A DNA stretch of 64,000 nucleotides from Thiemannella venezuelensis (GCF_014203605.1 NZ_JACHJJ010000022.1:88804-152803); one strand, 5' to 3'. Positions 50,642 to 60,580 are shown, counted from the stretch's first letter. Translations and numbers: made by a program. Notes: a model not told the origin generated them from the sequence alone.

Positions 50642-51928
50642 TCAGCGATGCCCCAGCCGGCCGACGACCAGAGCCACCGCGTCGACGACCGCGGGATCGT
50701 ACTCCCCGCCCGAGCCGAGCCGGAGCCGCTCCATGGCGGCCCCGGCCCGGTCCCGGTCGGTCGAACCGCCGACCAGGTCGTCATAGGCGTTGGCGACCTT
50801 GATGATCCGGCTCGCCAGAGGCGGCATCTCGGCACAGGGGTCGCACTGGCGGCGGACGATCTCCGCGACGCGCTCCAGCACCCCCGTCTGCCGGATCACC
50901 TCGGCGCCCAGCTCGGCGATGCGCCGCGCCTGCTCGCCGCCGACGTGCACGGTCGCGCCGCCGGGGATCGGATCGCGCAGCGAGAGCTGCCCGATGTCGT
51001 GCATGAGCGCGGCGTACTCCAGCTCCAGCAGCTCGGGCTCGGCCATCCCCAGCTCCCGGCCCGCCGCCACCGACAGGCGGCTCACCCGGCGCGAGTGACC
51101 GGGCTCGACGTACCCGGCGACCTCGGTGGCCTGGGAGAGCGCCCGGACCGTCTGCAGGTAGGTGGCCCGGATCCCGGCGTACTTGCGGAACGCCACCTGC
51201 GTGACCAGCAGCGGGGCCGCGAAGACCAGCAGCGCCGCCATGTCCATGCTGTGCGAGGCCAGCGCGAGCAGGACACCGGAGGCCGCCACGGCCACGCCCA
51301 GCGGAGCGGCCATCCGCAGCTCGTCGTGGACGGCCACGCCGAACGCGGCGCGCACCTGCTCGGCCCGGAGCACCGCCGCCAGCACCACGTCCACCAGCAG
51401 CGTCGCCAGGGTCAGCAGGACCATCACGACCAGCGCGGGCGTCCAGCTCCCCTCGGCCTCCCCGGAGCCCTCCGTCGCCGCGTGCAGCGAACCGGCCAGC
51501 GGCCGGTAGGCGAAGGCCAGCAGGGACCCGGTCACCAGCCGCCGGGACATCGCGTCGAGCTGCGGAGGGCGCCCGACCGCCAGATGGGGCAGGGTCCCCG
51601 CGGCCATCCCGACCGTCAGCACCGCCACCACCTGCAGCGCCGGATGGCCCGCCGGGGTGACGCCCACGTCGAGCAGGAGCGTGTAGCCCAGCGCGGCCGC
51701 GGCGCCGATGGGCGCCACCTCCCGGTTGCCCGGCATCGTGAGCCTGGCCAGCTCCCCGGCGGCGATCAGCGCCCCGAACCCGATCGCGACCTCCGGCTGC
51801 ACCAGCCCCGCCACCGCGGTGTGCGCCACCCCGGCCACAGCCACCAGGCCCGCCACCGAAATGAGCAGGAGCTGCCCGGAATCGAGCCGCCGGAACCCCC
51901 GCGTGACCGGCACCGCCGTACTGCTCAT
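50642..51928 (-). CDS. Membrane HD-domain protein, degenerate HD-GYP
   Basis: 428 residues. About seven hydrophobic segments in the first ~240 residues, then an HD domain: TEVAGYVEPGHSRRVSRLSV, LEYAALMHDIGQLSLRDPIP (HD pair kept) and IIKVANAYDDLVGG. Where the true HD-GYP protein next door has HHERVDGRGYP, this one has IVRRQCDPCAEMPPLASR, so the GYP motif is missing and c-di-GMP hydrolysis is doubtful. It may be a regulatory partner of the 52104 protein. It starts right after a 60-bp repeat array. Confidence 0.8.
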   Translation of the reverse strand: MSSTAVPVTRGFRRLDSGQLLLISVAGLVAVAGVAHTAVAGLVQPEVAIGFGALIAAGELARLTMPGNREVAPIGAAAALGYTLLLDVGVTPAGHPALQVVAVLTVGMAAGTLPHLAVGRPPQLDAMSRRLVTGSLLAFAYRPLAGSLHAATEGSGEAEGSWTPALVVMVLLTLATLLVDVVLAAVLRAEQVRAAFGVAVHDELRMAAPLGVAVAASGVLLALASHSMDMAALLVFAAPLLVTQVAFRKYAGIRATYLQTVRALSQATEVAGYVEPGHSRRVSRLSVAAGRELGMAEPELLELEYAALMHDIGQLSLRDPIPGGATVHVGGEQARRIAELGAEVIRQTGVLERVAEIVRRQCDPCAEMPPLASRIIKVANAYDDLVGGSTDRDRAGAAMERLRLGSGGEYDPAVVDAVALVVGRLGHR

Positions 51929-51940
51929 CGCTCCCCGCCC

Positions 51941-52114
51941 ACAGTCGCATCCGCCTTCTCACTCGCTGCGCTCGCTCGGCGGCTCACCGCTCCGCACTGG
52001 ACGGTCGCGTTCGCCTTCTCACTCGCTGCGCTCGCTCGGCGGCTCACCGCTCCGCACTGGACGGTCGCGTTCGCCTTCTCACTCGCTGCGCTCGCTCGGC
52101 GGCTCACCGCTCCG
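51941..52114. repeat. 60-bp tandem repeat between the two HD genes (~2.9 copies)
   Basis: 51961-52020 and 52021-52080 are identical; 52081-52114 is a third partial copy that contains the stop codon of the HD-GYP gene; 51941-51960 is a worn edge. Each unit has the dyad-like CTCGCTGCGCTCGCTCG. Confidence 0.95.
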
Positions 52115-53462
52115 ACACCACCTGGATCGGCGCGGTCGGGTCGTCGTGGTCCTTGGTGGTCTCCGCCGCGCCCTCCGGCGGCGGGGCGGTCCTGCGCGTG
52201 GGCTCCCATCCGTCGCGTTCCAGAGCCCTGGCGAAGGCGCCGACCATCGCCGGGTCGAACTGGGTGCCCGCGCCCTTGCGCAGCTCGGCCGTGGCGACCT
52301 CGACCGACCGGGCGTTGCGGTAGGAGCGGTCGGAGGTCATCGCGTCGAAGGCGTCGGCCACCGCGATGATCCGGGCGAACTCCGGGATCTCGTCCCCGGC
52401 CAGGCCCATCGGGTACCCCCTGCCGTCGACGCGCTCGTGGTGGTGCATGATCCCGGCGAACGCCTCGTCCAGGAAGTCGATGCCGCGCACGATCTCCAGC
52501 CCGCGCATCGGATGGAGCTGGATGGCGGCGAACTCCTCCTCGGTCAGCGGCCCCTCCTTCTGCAGCACCTTGGTCGGCACGCCCAGCTTGCCCACGTCGT
52601 GGAGCATGCCGGCGTAGCGGATCGCCCGCAGCCGCTCGGGACCCATCCCGATCTCCTCGGCGATCATGCCGGAGGCCAGCGAGACGCGGGTGCAGTGGCC
52701 GCGGGTGTAGTAGTCCTTGGTCTCCACCGCCTGGCAGAGCGCCGCGATCGTGGCGTCGTAGGAGCGCTGCTGCGCGAGGTACTGGCCGAAGGCCCAGCGG
52801 GCGACGAACAGCGGGACCAGCACCAGCACCGCGGAGATCGAGCTGACCGTCGCCCAGAGCCCCGCGATCAGCAGGCCGAAGGTGGCGTACCCCAGGTAGG
52901 AGACCAGGAACTGGGCGAGCCCGCGCAACGGCACCTGGTCGGCCTGGCCCGTCGTGACGAGGACGAGCGCGATCAGGACGAAGTTGAGCGGCACGAACAC
53001 CGCCGCCGCGCCCGCGAACGGCACGATCACCTCGGCGAAGTCCGGCCCCGAGACGCCCGGCACGCCGGATCCGCCGTCGAGCAGCTCCAGGTAGACCCAG
53101 CCCGCGACGTAACCGCAGATGGCGAACTGGGAGCCGTTGAACAGCCGCTTCAGCGGCGGCAGCCCCGGGTGCACGCTGAGCACGGCCGTCATGCCGACCA
53201 GTGCGGCGCCCTCGGGGCCGACCAGCACCACCGCGGCGAGCGCGGCCGAGAAGCTGACCGAGACCGCCGTCTGCCTGACGCTGAGCAGGGTCGGCATCGA
53301 CTCGCACACCAGGAACAGCAGGGCCAGGACCAGGAGCGTGGGCCAGTCGAGCGACGCGAAACCGCCGCTCGCCACGCTGCGCCCGAGCAGCCCGAAGGCG
53401 GCGCCGATCACGGCGACAAGATAGACCTTGGCAGGCCATGGCAGTCCACGCAATGCGGCCAC
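52104..53462 (-). CDS. Membrane HD-GYP domain protein, c-di-GMP phosphodiesterase
   Basis: 452 residues. About seven membrane helices up to ~240, then a canonical HD-GYP domain: VETKDYYTRGHCTRVSLASG, YAGMLHDVGKLGVPTKVLQ, IQLHPMRGLEIV, MHHHERVDGRGYPMGLAGDE and IIAVADAFDAMTSDRSYR. It should hydrolyse c-di-GMP to pGpG or GMP (family knowledge). Same architecture as the degenerate neighbour at 50642, so the two are likely paralogues in one operon. GTG start at 53462. Its stop codon sits inside the third 60-bp repeat. Confidence 0.9.
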   Translation of the reverse strand: MAALRGLPWPAKVYLVAVIGAAFGLLGRSVASGGFASLDWPTLLVLALLFLVCESMPTLLSVRQTAVSVSFSAALAAVVLVGPEGAALVGMTAVLSVHPGLPPLKRLFNGSQFAICGYVAGWVYLELLDGGSGVPGVSGPDFAEVIVPFAGAAAVFVPLNFVLIALVLVTTGQADQVPLRGLAQFLVSYLGYATFGLLIAGLWATVSSISAVLVLVPLFVARWAFGQYLAQQRSYDATIAALCQAVETKDYYTRGHCTRVSLASGMIAEEIGMGPERLRAIRYAGMLHDVGKLGVPTKVLQKEGPLTEEEFAAIQLHPMRGLEIVRGIDFLDEAFAGIMHHHERVDGRGYPMGLAGDEIPEFARIIAVADAFDAMTSDRSYRNARSVEVATAELRKGAGTQFDPAMVGAFARALERDGWEPTRRTAPPPEGAAETTKDHDDPTAPIQVVSER

Positions 53463-53666
53463 CCAGGAGTCCTAAGGGTGCGCGCTCATGTCCAGGTGAT
53501 CCCCGAGTGTGCCGGCCGAGGTGTTTCCTTCAACATGCGCTGCCTCCACGTTGATTTCGTCACTCAGGCTACAGAAGCGCACATGACGGGGGAGGGCGGA
53601 CCGATAATCGCAAGCAAAGTGTAATCATTCAAGCACGGTCGGTACACAAATCCGACTTATCCGGGC

Positions 53667-54611
53667 CTATTGCGTTGCGGAGCGTGTCCTCGCCCACTCG
53701 ACGGTGGCCTTCAGACCGGTGGCCAGGTCCGTCCTGGGCCGCCAGCCCAGCGCCTCGAGGGCGGGGACCGGGTCGACGGCCATCGCCGGCAGGTCGCCCA
53801 GCCGGGCGGGGGCGCCGCCCGGCTCGTCGGCCGCTCCCACCGCCTCGGCGACCAGGGTGTGCAGCCGCCGGTCGGTCGTCTCCACCCCGGTGCCCAGGTT
53901 GAACCGGCCGCCGCCGCCCACGTCCCCGCAGGCGCGGGCGAACCCGTCCACCACGTCCTCGACGAAGATGTAGTCGCGGGTCTGCGTGCCCTCGCCGTAC
54001 ACCACGGTGGGGGCGCCGTTGAGCAGCGCGTCGGTGAAGATGGCGACCACCCCGGCCTCGCCGTCGGGGGACTGCCGCGGGCCGTAGACGTTGGAGAGCA
54101 CGAGCGTGGTGTAGTCGATGCCGTGCAGCGCCCGGAAGGCCGCCAGATAGGTCTCCCCGCTCAGCTTCGAGGCCGCGTACGGCGAGCGCGGGTCGGTGGG
54201 CGCGTCCCCGGGGACCGGGATGACCGCGGGCCTGCCGTACACCGCGACGGAGGAGGCGAAGACGACCTTGCGCGTGCCGCCGCGGTGCGCGGCGGCCAGG
54301 ACGGCGGCGGTGCCCTCCACGTTGAGCCTGGCGTCGTGGACCGGGTCGGCCACGCTCTTGCGCACGCTGATCTGCGCGGCGAGGTGGCAGACGACCTCCG
54401 GCCTCCAGGACTCGGCCAGGTCGGCCAGGGCGGGATCGCGGATGTCCATCTCGTGCAGGGCGAAGCGGGGACCGGCGGCCGCGCCGGCGAGATTCGCCCG
54501 GCTGCCCGAGGACAGGTCGTCCACGACCGCGACCTCATGGCCGTCCTCCAGCAGCCGGTCCACCAGGTTCGACCCGATGAATCCGGCACCTCCGGTGACG
54601 AGCACCCGCAT
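53667..54611 (-). CDS. NAD-dependent epimerase/dehydratase (GalE-like)
   Basis: 314 residues from ATG 54611 (MRVLVTGGAGFIGSNLVDRL, glycine-rich NAD site) with a G-rich Shine-Dalgarno sequence. VVDDLSSGSRANL, FASSVAVYG, the SDR catalytic pair in SPYAASKLSGETY and RDYIFVEDVVDGF are all present, as in UDP-sugar 4-epimerases. The sugar nucleotide is unknown. Stand-alone gene with rsrA behind it on the same strand (about 50 bp). Confidence 0.9.
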   Translation of the reverse strand: MRVLVTGGAGFIGSNLVDRLLEDGHEVAVVDDLSSGSRANLAGAAAGPRFALHEMDIRDPALADLAESWRPEVVCHLAAQISVRKSVADPVHDARLNVEGTAAVLAAAHRGGTRKVVFASSVAVYGRPAVIPVPGDAPTDPRSPYAASKLSGETYLAAFRALHGIDYTTLVLSNVYGPRQSPDGEAGVVAIFTDALLNGAPTVVYGEGTQTRDYIFVEDVVDGFARACGDVGGGGRFNLGTGVETTDRRLHTLVAEAVGAADEPGGAPARLGDLPAMAVDPVPALEALGWRPRTDLATGLKATVEWARTRSATQ

Positions 54612-54662
54612 TCCGACCCCCCGTGTTCGTATGGCCATCGCCGTACGAGCGATACTAGAAGG

Positions 54663-54929
54663 TCAGGTCGCCAGTTCGCTCCGGACCTGGTCGATCCGGC
54701 TCAGGATCTTGGAGCGCAGGTCGTCCGGCACGGGGTCGCACCCGCAGTGCCTGGCCACCAGTTGCTTGACCACCTGCTCCAGGCCGTACTCCTTCAGGCA
54801 GGGGCTGCACTCGTCGAGGTGCTGGCGGATGTCGACGCAGTTGCCCTCGTCCAGTTCCCCGTCGAGATAGGTGTACACCTTCTCCAGAACCTCGCGACAG
54901 TCCGTGTCGTGGTGGTCTCCACAGCTCAT
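54663..54929 (-). CDS. rsrA: Zinc-containing redox anti-sigma factor RsrA/RshA
   Basis: 88 residues with the ZAS motif HLDECSPC (H-x3-C-x2-C) and the upstream DCREVLEKVYTYLDGELDEG helix. Further Cys at 3, 31 and near the end (RHCGCDP). It binds SigR and releases it on disulfide stress when the Cys oxidise (known for RsrA). It lies 61 bp after sigR in the same operon. Confidence 0.95.
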   Translation of the reverse strand: MSCGDHHDTDCREVLEKVYTYLDGELDEGNCVDIRQHLDECSPCLKEYGLEQVVKQLVARHCGCDPVPDDLRSKILSRIDQVRSELAT

Positions 54930-54990
54930 ACGATCACCTCGCCCAGAGGCCCCGAGCTCGCGAGCTCACGGCGCGTATCGGCTCGCCTGC

Positions 54991-55713
54991 TCATTTCGCA
55001 CCCTCCGCGGGGACCAGGCCGCGCTCGCGGGCGTAGTCCTCCAGCTGCGTCCGCAGCTGCCGCCGGCCGCGGTGGAGCCGCGACATCACGGTCCCGATGG
55101 GGGTTCCCATGATCTCCGCGATCTCCTTGTAGGGGAAGCCCTCGACGTCGGCGAGGTAGACCGCGATGCGGAACTCCTCGGGAAGCGCGGCGAGCGCGTC
55201 CTTGACGTCGCTGTCGGGGAGATGCTCGAGCGCCTCGATCTCGGCCGACTTCAGCCCGGTCGAGGTGTGCGACTCGGCCCTGGCGAGCTGCCAGTCCTCG
55301 ATCTCCTCGGTGCCGGCCTGCTTGGGCTCCCGCTGCTTCTTGCGGTAGCTGTTGATGAAGGTGTTGGTGAGGATGCGGTAAAGCCAGGCCTTGAGGTTCG
55401 TGCCTTCCTGGAACTGGTGGAAGGACGCGAACGCCTTGGCGAAGGTCTCCTGGAGGAGGTCTTCGGCATCCGCCGGATTCCGGGTCATCCGGAGCGCGGC
55501 GGAGTAGAGCTGGTCGAGGTAGGGCATCACATCCCGCTCGAACCGTGCGCTCCGCTGCTCCAGAGTCTCCGCGCCTGTCGCAGGGACCGGACCCACCCCC
55601 TTAGGATCGCCGGTGTCCTGCTGACGCGGGACACCGTACTGAGCGGAGGATACCCGCCCACCAGGGAAAGTCCGATCACCGGGGCGGGTGATGGGCTCGG
55701 TCAACACGAGCAT
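54991..55713 (-). CDS. sigR: RNA polymerase sigma factor SigR (ECF)
   Basis: 240 residues from ATG 55713, which has GGGAGG about 11 nt upstream. Region 2: [60 protein letters not shown]. Region 4: [40 protein letters not shown]. Controls thiol-oxidative stress genes with RsrA. The frame is open upstream to an ATG at 55806, adding 31 residues, reminiscent of the longer unstable SigR' form in Streptomyces. A SigR-type promoter lies inside that extension, so transcripts from it can make only the short form. Confidence 0.95.
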   Translation of the reverse strand: MLVLTEPITRPGDRTFPGGRVSSAQYGVPRQQDTGDPKGVGPVPATGAETLEQRSARFERDVMPYLDQLYSAALRMTRNPADAEDLLQETFAKAFASFHQFQEGTNLKAWLYRILTNTFINSYRKKQREPKQAGTEEIEDWQLARAESHTSTGLKSAEIEALEHLPDSDVKDALAALPEEFRIAVYLADVEGFPYKEIAEIMGTPIGTVMSRLHRGRRQLRTQLEDYARERGLVPAEGAK

Positions 55714-55756
55714 TCGCTTGCCAGCCTCCCGAAAGGATCGTTCGCCGTTCGTTGGC

Positions 55757-55783
55757 AACACACCCGGCACACCGTCTGTTCCC
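55757..55783 (-). promoter_or_regulatory. sigR: SigR-dependent promoter of sigR
   Basis: Minus strand GGGAAC, 18 nt, GTT fits the SigR consensus GGAAT/C-N18-GTT. Expected transcript start is near 55750, about 37 nt before the short-form ATG, giving the known autoregulation. Confidence 0.75.
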
Positions 55784-55881
55784 GCAAGATAGAAGGTGAC
55801 GAACAACCCGGTACGGGGAAAAAGATACGTACCGGCAGGTAGTTACAGACCACCGGAAAACCCCGACGCCAGGAGCCGCTT

Positions 55882-56622
55882 GTGCTGCCCATCCCGGCCG
55901 AAGAGCTGAACGGCTCAGGAACGCTCGGGCCGTACTGGACCTTTTACCGCGCGGTCGCCGGCGAGCAGCTGAACCGATGGCTCCCGCAGGCCCCCTCCAC
56001 CATCCTCGACCTCTCCCGCGGCCAGGGGCGGTGGTCCGCGCAGGCGGCGCGGGCGGGGCACCGGGTGATCGAGATGATCGACTTCCGCAAGGCGCTGGAC
56101 GGCCAGCCGCCGCTGCGGGACGCCGACCGGATCCGCCGGATCCGCTCCGACGACCTGCGCTTCCTGCCCGACTGCAGCGTGGACGCCGTGCTCGCCGAGG
56201 ACCGGGCGATGTCGCTGGAGCTCATGGCCGAGTCCGCGATGAGCGACGTCGCCCGGGTGCTGCGCCCCGGCGGGCGGGTGCTGGTCTGCGTCGACTCGCT
56301 GGTGCTGGGGATGGCGATCCTCGCCGAGCAGAACTTCTGGGCCCACCTGCGCCAGACCGGCGAGGTCATGCTCGTGCCCTGGCCGGACGGGAGCATCACC
56401 AGGTGCTTCAGCAGCGGCCAGCTCCGCGAGCTGCTCTCCGAGGCCGGGCTGAAGGTCGAGTGGGTACGGCCCCGCACCGTGCTGTCCCCCTCGACCGTCG
56501 ACCACGTGCTCGCGAGCGACTCCCGCGCGCTGAACTGGCTGGTCCGCACCGAGCTGGAGGCCCATCCGGACGACGACGACACGGTCGGGATCCACCTGGT
56601 GGCCAGCGCCGTCAAGGCGTGA
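55882..56622 (+). CDS. SAM-dependent methyltransferase
   Basis: 246 residues from GTG 55882 with AGGAG 6 nt upstream. Class I Rossmann methyltransferase: motif I TILDLSRGQGRWSAQAARAG (unusual Ser-Arg-Gly-Gln in place of GxGxG), LRFLPDCSVDAVLAED, and MSDVARVLRPGGRVLVCVDS. Substrate unknown. It is divergent from sigR by about 170 bp and may share its stress promoter region. Confidence 0.8.
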   Translation: MLPIPAEELNGSGTLGPYWTFYRAVAGEQLNRWLPQAPSTILDLSRGQGRWSAQAARAGHRVIEMIDFRKALDGQPPLRDADRIRRIRSDDLRFLPDCSVDAVLAEDRAMSLELMAESAMSDVARVLRPGGRVLVCVDSLVLGMAILAEQNFWAHLRQTGEVMLVPWPDGSITRCFSSGQLRELLSEAGLKVEWVRPRTVLSPSTVDHVLASDSRALNWLVRTELEAHPDDDDTVGIHLVASAVKA

Positions 56623-56631
56623 GCCGTACGG

Positions 56632-56964
56632 CTAGCGGCGGCGCTCCCGCCTGGACTGGCACTCCACGCACCGGGAGGCCTCGGGCCGTGCCTCCAGCCT
56701 GCCCTCGGGCACGGACCTGCCGCAGTCCACGCAGAGGCCGTAGCGCCCGTCGTCGACCCGCTTGAGGGCCTCGACGACCGAGCGGCGGTGCTGGACGGCC
56801 ACGTCCAGCATGGCCCGGTTGCGGTCGGCGTCGGTCAGGTCGGAGCCCGCGTCCGCGGCCGATCTCTCCCGCTCTTCCGGAGGGCCGCCCCTCAGCACCC
56901 TGATCGACCGGTCGAGCTCGGCGAGAATGCTCTCCAGGCGCATACGCGCGGTCGCGTCGTTCAC
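56632..56964 (-). CDS. DksA/TraR-type zinc finger protein
   Basis: 110 residues from GTG 56964 with GGAGGT upstream; the longer open frame is an artefact. Coiled N-terminal half (MRLESILAELDRSIRVLRGG), then DGRYGLCVDCGRSVPEGRLE and RCVECQSRRERR, a C4 zinc ribbon. DksA/TraR proteins bind RNA polymerase in the secondary channel; actinobacterial short versions are less studied. Convergent with the methyltransferase gene (9 bp apart). Confidence 0.88.
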   Translation of the reverse strand: MNDATARMRLESILAELDRSIRVLRGGPPEERERSAADAGSDLTDADRNRAMLDVAVQHRRSVVEALKRVDDGRYGLCVDCGRSVPEGRLEARPEASRCVECQSRRERRR

Positions 56965-57188
56965 GGACCCGCACCTCCGGGATCTGGGGGCGGCCTTCGA
57001 CGGGATTCCCCGGACATCCCGTCGGGCGCGAAAGGGGGACTCTTGTGGCGTGACCTCATGGGGGGAGGCCACGCTTTCCTCACCGGATGCCCGCTGGGTA
57101 TGGTTCCTACACCGGTTGCGGAGGGTTTTTAGCGGACCGCCCGGCCGCCGCCGGGCCGCCCGGCCCCGGGAGCGCGGCGGCCGCCGCC

Positions 57189-57926
57189 TCAGTCCTTCCC
57201 GAGGGGCTCGATCAGCTCGGGCCCGTTGTTGCGCACCGAGTTCACCGCGGTGGAGACCGGGTGGATCACCAGGCCGGTGGAGCCGGCCGGGACCAGGAAG
57301 TCGTGCGCGTCGGCGACGCCGGGGTCGAGCCAGTCGGCCCACCGGTCGCGCTCGATCAGCATCGGCATGCGGTCGTGGACCTTCCCCGCCTCGTCGACGG
57401 CGGAGGTGGTGATGATCGTGCAGGTCGTGAGCCAGGCGAGCGGGTCGTCTTCGGGCCGGCCGCGGTCCCGCCAGAACTCGTAGAGCCCCGCCATGGCCAT
57501 GGGCCCGCCGTCGGCCGGATGGATGAAGTAGGGCTGCTTCTTGGGCCTCCCCTTGGCGCCGGCCTCCTCCAGCACGGCCCACTCGTAGTAGCCGTCGGCC
57601 GGGAGCAGGCACCTGCGCTGGGCGAACGCCTTGCGGAACGAGGGCTTCTCCGCCACCGTCTCCACCCGCGCGTTGATCATCTTCGCGCCGATCGACGGGT
57701 CCTTGGCCCAGGCCGGGACCAGCCCCCACTTCATGACCCGGAGCTGCCGCACCGGCCTGCCCTCGGGGTTCTGCTTCGGCACCCGGCTGAGCACCGCGTA
57801 GACCGGCTTCGTCGGCGCGACGTTGTAGTCGGGTCCGAGCTCATCGTCGGCGGCCCCGTCGAGCTCGACCTCGAACTCCTCCAGCAGTTCGTGCTTGCCC
57901 CGCGCAGAGGCGAATCTCCCGCACAT
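57189..57926 (-). CDS. SRAP-domain protein (YedK/HMCES), abasic-site crosslinker
   Basis: 245 residues starting MCGRF, with Cys2 exposed after Met removal, the residue that links to abasic DNA sites. [61 protein letters not shown] and RMPMLI complete the family. It protects single-stranded DNA abasic sites as part of DNA repair (known for YedK/HMCES). Divergent from aroA. The gene order SRAP-aroA-rsgA is shared with M. tuberculosis. Confidence 0.93.
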   Translation of the reverse strand: MCGRFASARGKHELLEEFEVELDGAADDELGPDYNVAPTKPVYAVLSRVPKQNPEGRPVRQLRVMKWGLVPAWAKDPSIGAKMINARVETVAEKPSFRKAFAQRRCLLPADGYYEWAVLEEAGAKGRPKKQPYFIHPADGGPMAMAGLYEFWRDRGRPEDDPLAWLTTCTIITTSAVDEAGKVHDRMPMLIERDRWADWLDPGVADAHDFLVPAGSTGLVIHPVSTAVNSVRNNGPELIEPLGKD

Positions 57927-57990
57927 ACCCCCACTCTGCCACTCCCGGGTCACCGGCGCCCTCCCCGCACCCGGCGCCACCGCCTGCACC

Positions 57991-58040
57991 CGTCCGCGCC
58001 CGTCCACGGCCGTCCGCGGCCGCCCGCGGCCGTCCACAGG
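57991..58040. repeat. 10-bp tandem repeat (CGYCCRCGSC)x5 before aroA
   Basis: Five units at exact 10-bp steps, ending 38 bp before the aroA -10 box. Their purpose is unknown. Confidence 0.7.
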
Positions 58041-58078
58041 GAGACCGGGTGCCTGCCCGTCCGGCCGGGCGGCCTCGA

Positions 58079-58084
58079 TAGGCT
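58079..58084 (+). promoter_or_regulatory. aroA: -10 box TAGGCT of aroA
   Basis: 7 nt before the ATG at 58092. Confidence 0.55.
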
Positions 58085-58091
58085 CTGTCCC

Positions 58092-59405
58092 ATGCCCACG
58101 CCGTCCGCCTCGCCCGCTCCGTCCGCCTCGCCGGCGCCTCTGTGGCCCGCCCCGACCGCGGCCGGTCCCGTCCGCGCGACCGTCCCGCTGCCGGGCTCGA
58201 AGTCGGTGACCAACCGCGCGCTGCTGCTCGCCGCGCTGGCCGACGGCCCCGGCACGGTGCGGCTGGCGCTGCGCAGCCGCGACTCCGACCTGATGGCCGA
58301 CGCCCTGCGCGCCCTCGGCGCCGCGATGGCCTCCTCCGGCGAGAGCGGCTCCAGCCTCGACTGGGCGATCACCCCCGGCCCGGTCACCGCCGGGGCCAGG
58401 ATCGACGTGGGGCTCGCCGGCACCGTGATGCGCTTCGTGCCGCCGATGGCCGCGCTGGCCGACGGCGAGGTCTCCTTCGACGGCGACCCGCACGCCCGCA
58501 AACGCCCGATGGGCACGATCCTGGCCGCGCTGCGCGCCCTGGGCGCCGAGGTGACCGGCGACGCCCTGCCGTTCACCGTCCGCGGCCCGCTGACCGGCGG
58601 GGAGGTCACGCTCGACGCCTCGGGGTCCTCCCAGTTCCTCTCCGGCCTGCTGCTGACCGCCGCCCGCTTCCCCAAGGGCGTGACGGTCCGGCACGACGGC
58701 CCGCCGATCCCGTCGCAGCCGCACATCCGCATGACCGTCCAGATGCTGCGCGAGTACGGCGTGCAGGTCGACGACTCCGAGCCCGACGTCTGGCGGGTGG
58801 CGCCCGGCCCGATCCTGGCCAGGGACTTCACCGTGGAGCCCGACCTGTCCAACGCGGCGCCGTTCCTGTCGGCCGCCATGGTCACCGGCGGCACGGTCGT
58901 CATCCCGGGCTGGCCGGAGGAGACCACCCAGCCGGGCGACCAGCTCCGGCAGCTGCTGGCGGACATGGGTGCCTCGGTCGAGCGCACGCCCGAGGGGCTG
59001 GCGGTCACCGGAACCGGCCGGATCTGCGGGATCGAGGCCGACCTGCGCGACGTCGCCGAGCTGACCCCGACGATCGCCGCCCTCGCCGCGCTGGCCGACT
59101 CCCCCAGCCGGATCAGCGGGGTCGCCCACATCCGCGGGCACGAGACCGACCGGCTGGCCGCGCTGGTCGCCGAGATCAACAATCTCGGCGGTGACGCGAA
59201 CGAGACCTCCGACGGCCTGGAGATCCGGCCGCGCCCGCTCACCGGCGGGGTCTTCCGCTCCTACGCCGACCACCGGATGGCCACGGCGGGAGCGGTGATC
59301 GGGCTGGCGGTGCCCGGCGTCCAGGTGGAGGACATCGCGACCACGGGTAAGACCCTCCCGGAGTTCGCCTCGATGTGGGCACGGATGCTGGAGGAGGACC
59401 GCTGA
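58092..59405 (+). CDS. aroA: 3-phosphoshikimate 1-carboxyvinyltransferase (EPSP synthase)
   Basis: 437 residues from ATG 58092. A Ser/Ala/Pro repeat N-terminus ([13 protein letters not shown]) precedes the enzyme: [97 protein letters not shown] and [20 protein letters not shown]. Makes EPSP from shikimate-3-phosphate and PEP. Leaderless promoter. rsgA overlaps its 3' end. Confidence 0.96.
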   Translation: MPTPSASPAPSASPAPLWPAPTAAGPVRATVPLPGSKSVTNRALLLAALADGPGTVRLALRSRDSDLMADALRALGAAMASSGESGSSLDWAITPGPVTAGARIDVGLAGTVMRFVPPMAALADGEVSFDGDPHARKRPMGTILAALRALGAEVTGDALPFTVRGPLTGGEVTLDASGSSQFLSGLLLTAARFPKGVTVRHDGPPIPSQPHIRMTVQMLREYGVQVDDSEPDVWRVAPGPILARDFTVEPDLSNAAPFLSAAMVTGGTVVIPGWPEETTQPGDQLRQLLADMGASVERTPEGLAVTGTGRICGIEADLRDVAELTPTIAALAALADSPSRISGVAHIRGHETDRLAALVAEINNLGGDANETSDGLEIRPRPLTGGVFRSYADHRMATAGAVIGLAVPGVQVEDIATTGKTLPEFASMWARMLEEDR

Positions 59406-60469
59406 GAAAGCGGGAGTACGACGAGGACGACGTCAGGATCCGGCCGGGGAAGGGTTCCCGGCCGCGGACCCGCATCCGTCCCGCGCACGAGGAGGCCGTG
59501 GAGGGCTTCGTCGTGGCGGTCGACCGCGGGCGCTACACCTGCCTGATCGCCTCCGAGGGAGAGAAGGGCCGCCGGCGCAAGAAGGACCGCGCCGAGGGCG
59601 CCGCGATGAGCGGCCGGGTCGTGGTGGCCATGAAGGCCCGGGAGCTGGGCCGCAAGGGGATCGTGGTGGGCGACCGGGTGGCGCTGGTGGGCGACGTCTC
59701 GGGCGGGCCCGACACCCTGGCCCGCGTCGTGCGCGTGGAGCCCCGCACCTCGATGCTCCGCCGGTCCGCGGACGACACCGAGGACACCGACGGCATCGAG
59801 CGGCCCGTGGTCGCCAACGCCGAGCAACTGGTGATCGTCACCGCCCTGGCCGACCCGCCGCCCCGCCCCCGCATGATCGACCGCATGCTGGTGGCGGCCT
59901 TCGACGCCGACATCGAGCCGCTGCTCTGCCTCACCAAGTCCGATCTCGCCTCGCCGCAGGAGCTGGTCGCGCTCTACGCGCCGCTCGGCGTGCCGTACGT
60001 CGTGGTCCGCAGGGGCGGCGACCTCGGCGAGGTGCGGGAGCGGCTGGAGGGCCGGCTCAGCGTGCTCGTCGGGCACTCGGGGGTGGGCAAGTCCACCCTG
60101 GTGAACGCTCTGGTCCCGGACGCCAACCGGGCCGTCTCGCACGTCAACGCGGTGACCGGCCGGGGCCGGCACACCTCCACCTCCGCCGTGGCCCTGGAGC
60201 TGCCGGAGGGCGGCTGGATCATCGACACCCCGGGCGTGCGCAGCTTCGGCCTGGCCCACGTCTCGGCCGAGACCGTCCTGGCCGGGTTCCCCGACCTGGT
60301 CGAGGGCACGGTCGGCTGCCCCAAGGGCTGCACCCATCTGGCCGAGGAGTGCGCGCTGGACGCCTGGGTCGCCGCCGGGCACGCCGACCCCGCCCGACTG
60401 GTCTCCCTGCGCCGCCTGCTCGCCAGCCGCGAGGGGACCTCCGACGACGACCGCCCGGACGCCCCCTAG
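59375..60469 (+). CDS. rsgA: Ribosome small subunit-dependent GTPase A
   Basis: 364 residues from GTG 59375, overlapping aroA by 31 bp. A CTG at 59402 that overlaps the aroA TGA and follows GGAGGAGG could be the real start. N-terminal OB fold, then the circularly permuted GTPase: TKSDL (G4), [16 protein letters not shown] (G1), [11 protein letters not shown] (G3), and the zinc site [15 protein letters not shown]. Acts in 30S ribosome maturation. Confidence 0.94.
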   Translation: MGTDAGGGPLRKREYDEDDVRIRPGKGSRPRTRIRPAHEEAVEGFVVAVDRGRYTCLIASEGEKGRRRKKDRAEGAAMSGRVVVAMKARELGRKGIVVGDRVALVGDVSGGPDTLARVVRVEPRTSMLRRSADDTEDTDGIERPVVANAEQLVIVTALADPPPRPRMIDRMLVAAFDADIEPLLCLTKSDLASPQELVALYAPLGVPYVVVRRGGDLGEVRERLEGRLSVLVGHSGVGKSTLVNALVPDANRAVSHVNAVTGRGRHTSTSAVALELPEGGWIIDTPGVRSFGLAHVSAETVLAGFPDLVEGTVGCPKGCTHLAEECALDAWVAAGHADPARLVSLRRLLASREGTSDDDRPDAP

Positions 60470-60580
60470 AGCCGTACCCGGTCGCCGGAGACCCGGCGGG
60501 CGGAGGCGCGCAAGGGCGAGCGGGCGGGGCCGCACGGGCGGGCCTCCGGTCCCGGGGGCCTGCCCGGTCCGGAGGCCGCT

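Noticed and set aside
57189-59273. Single 694-codon frame covering SRAP and the aroA complement
   Set aside because: Only the 245 residues from MCGRF match a family; the rest is antisense to aroA.
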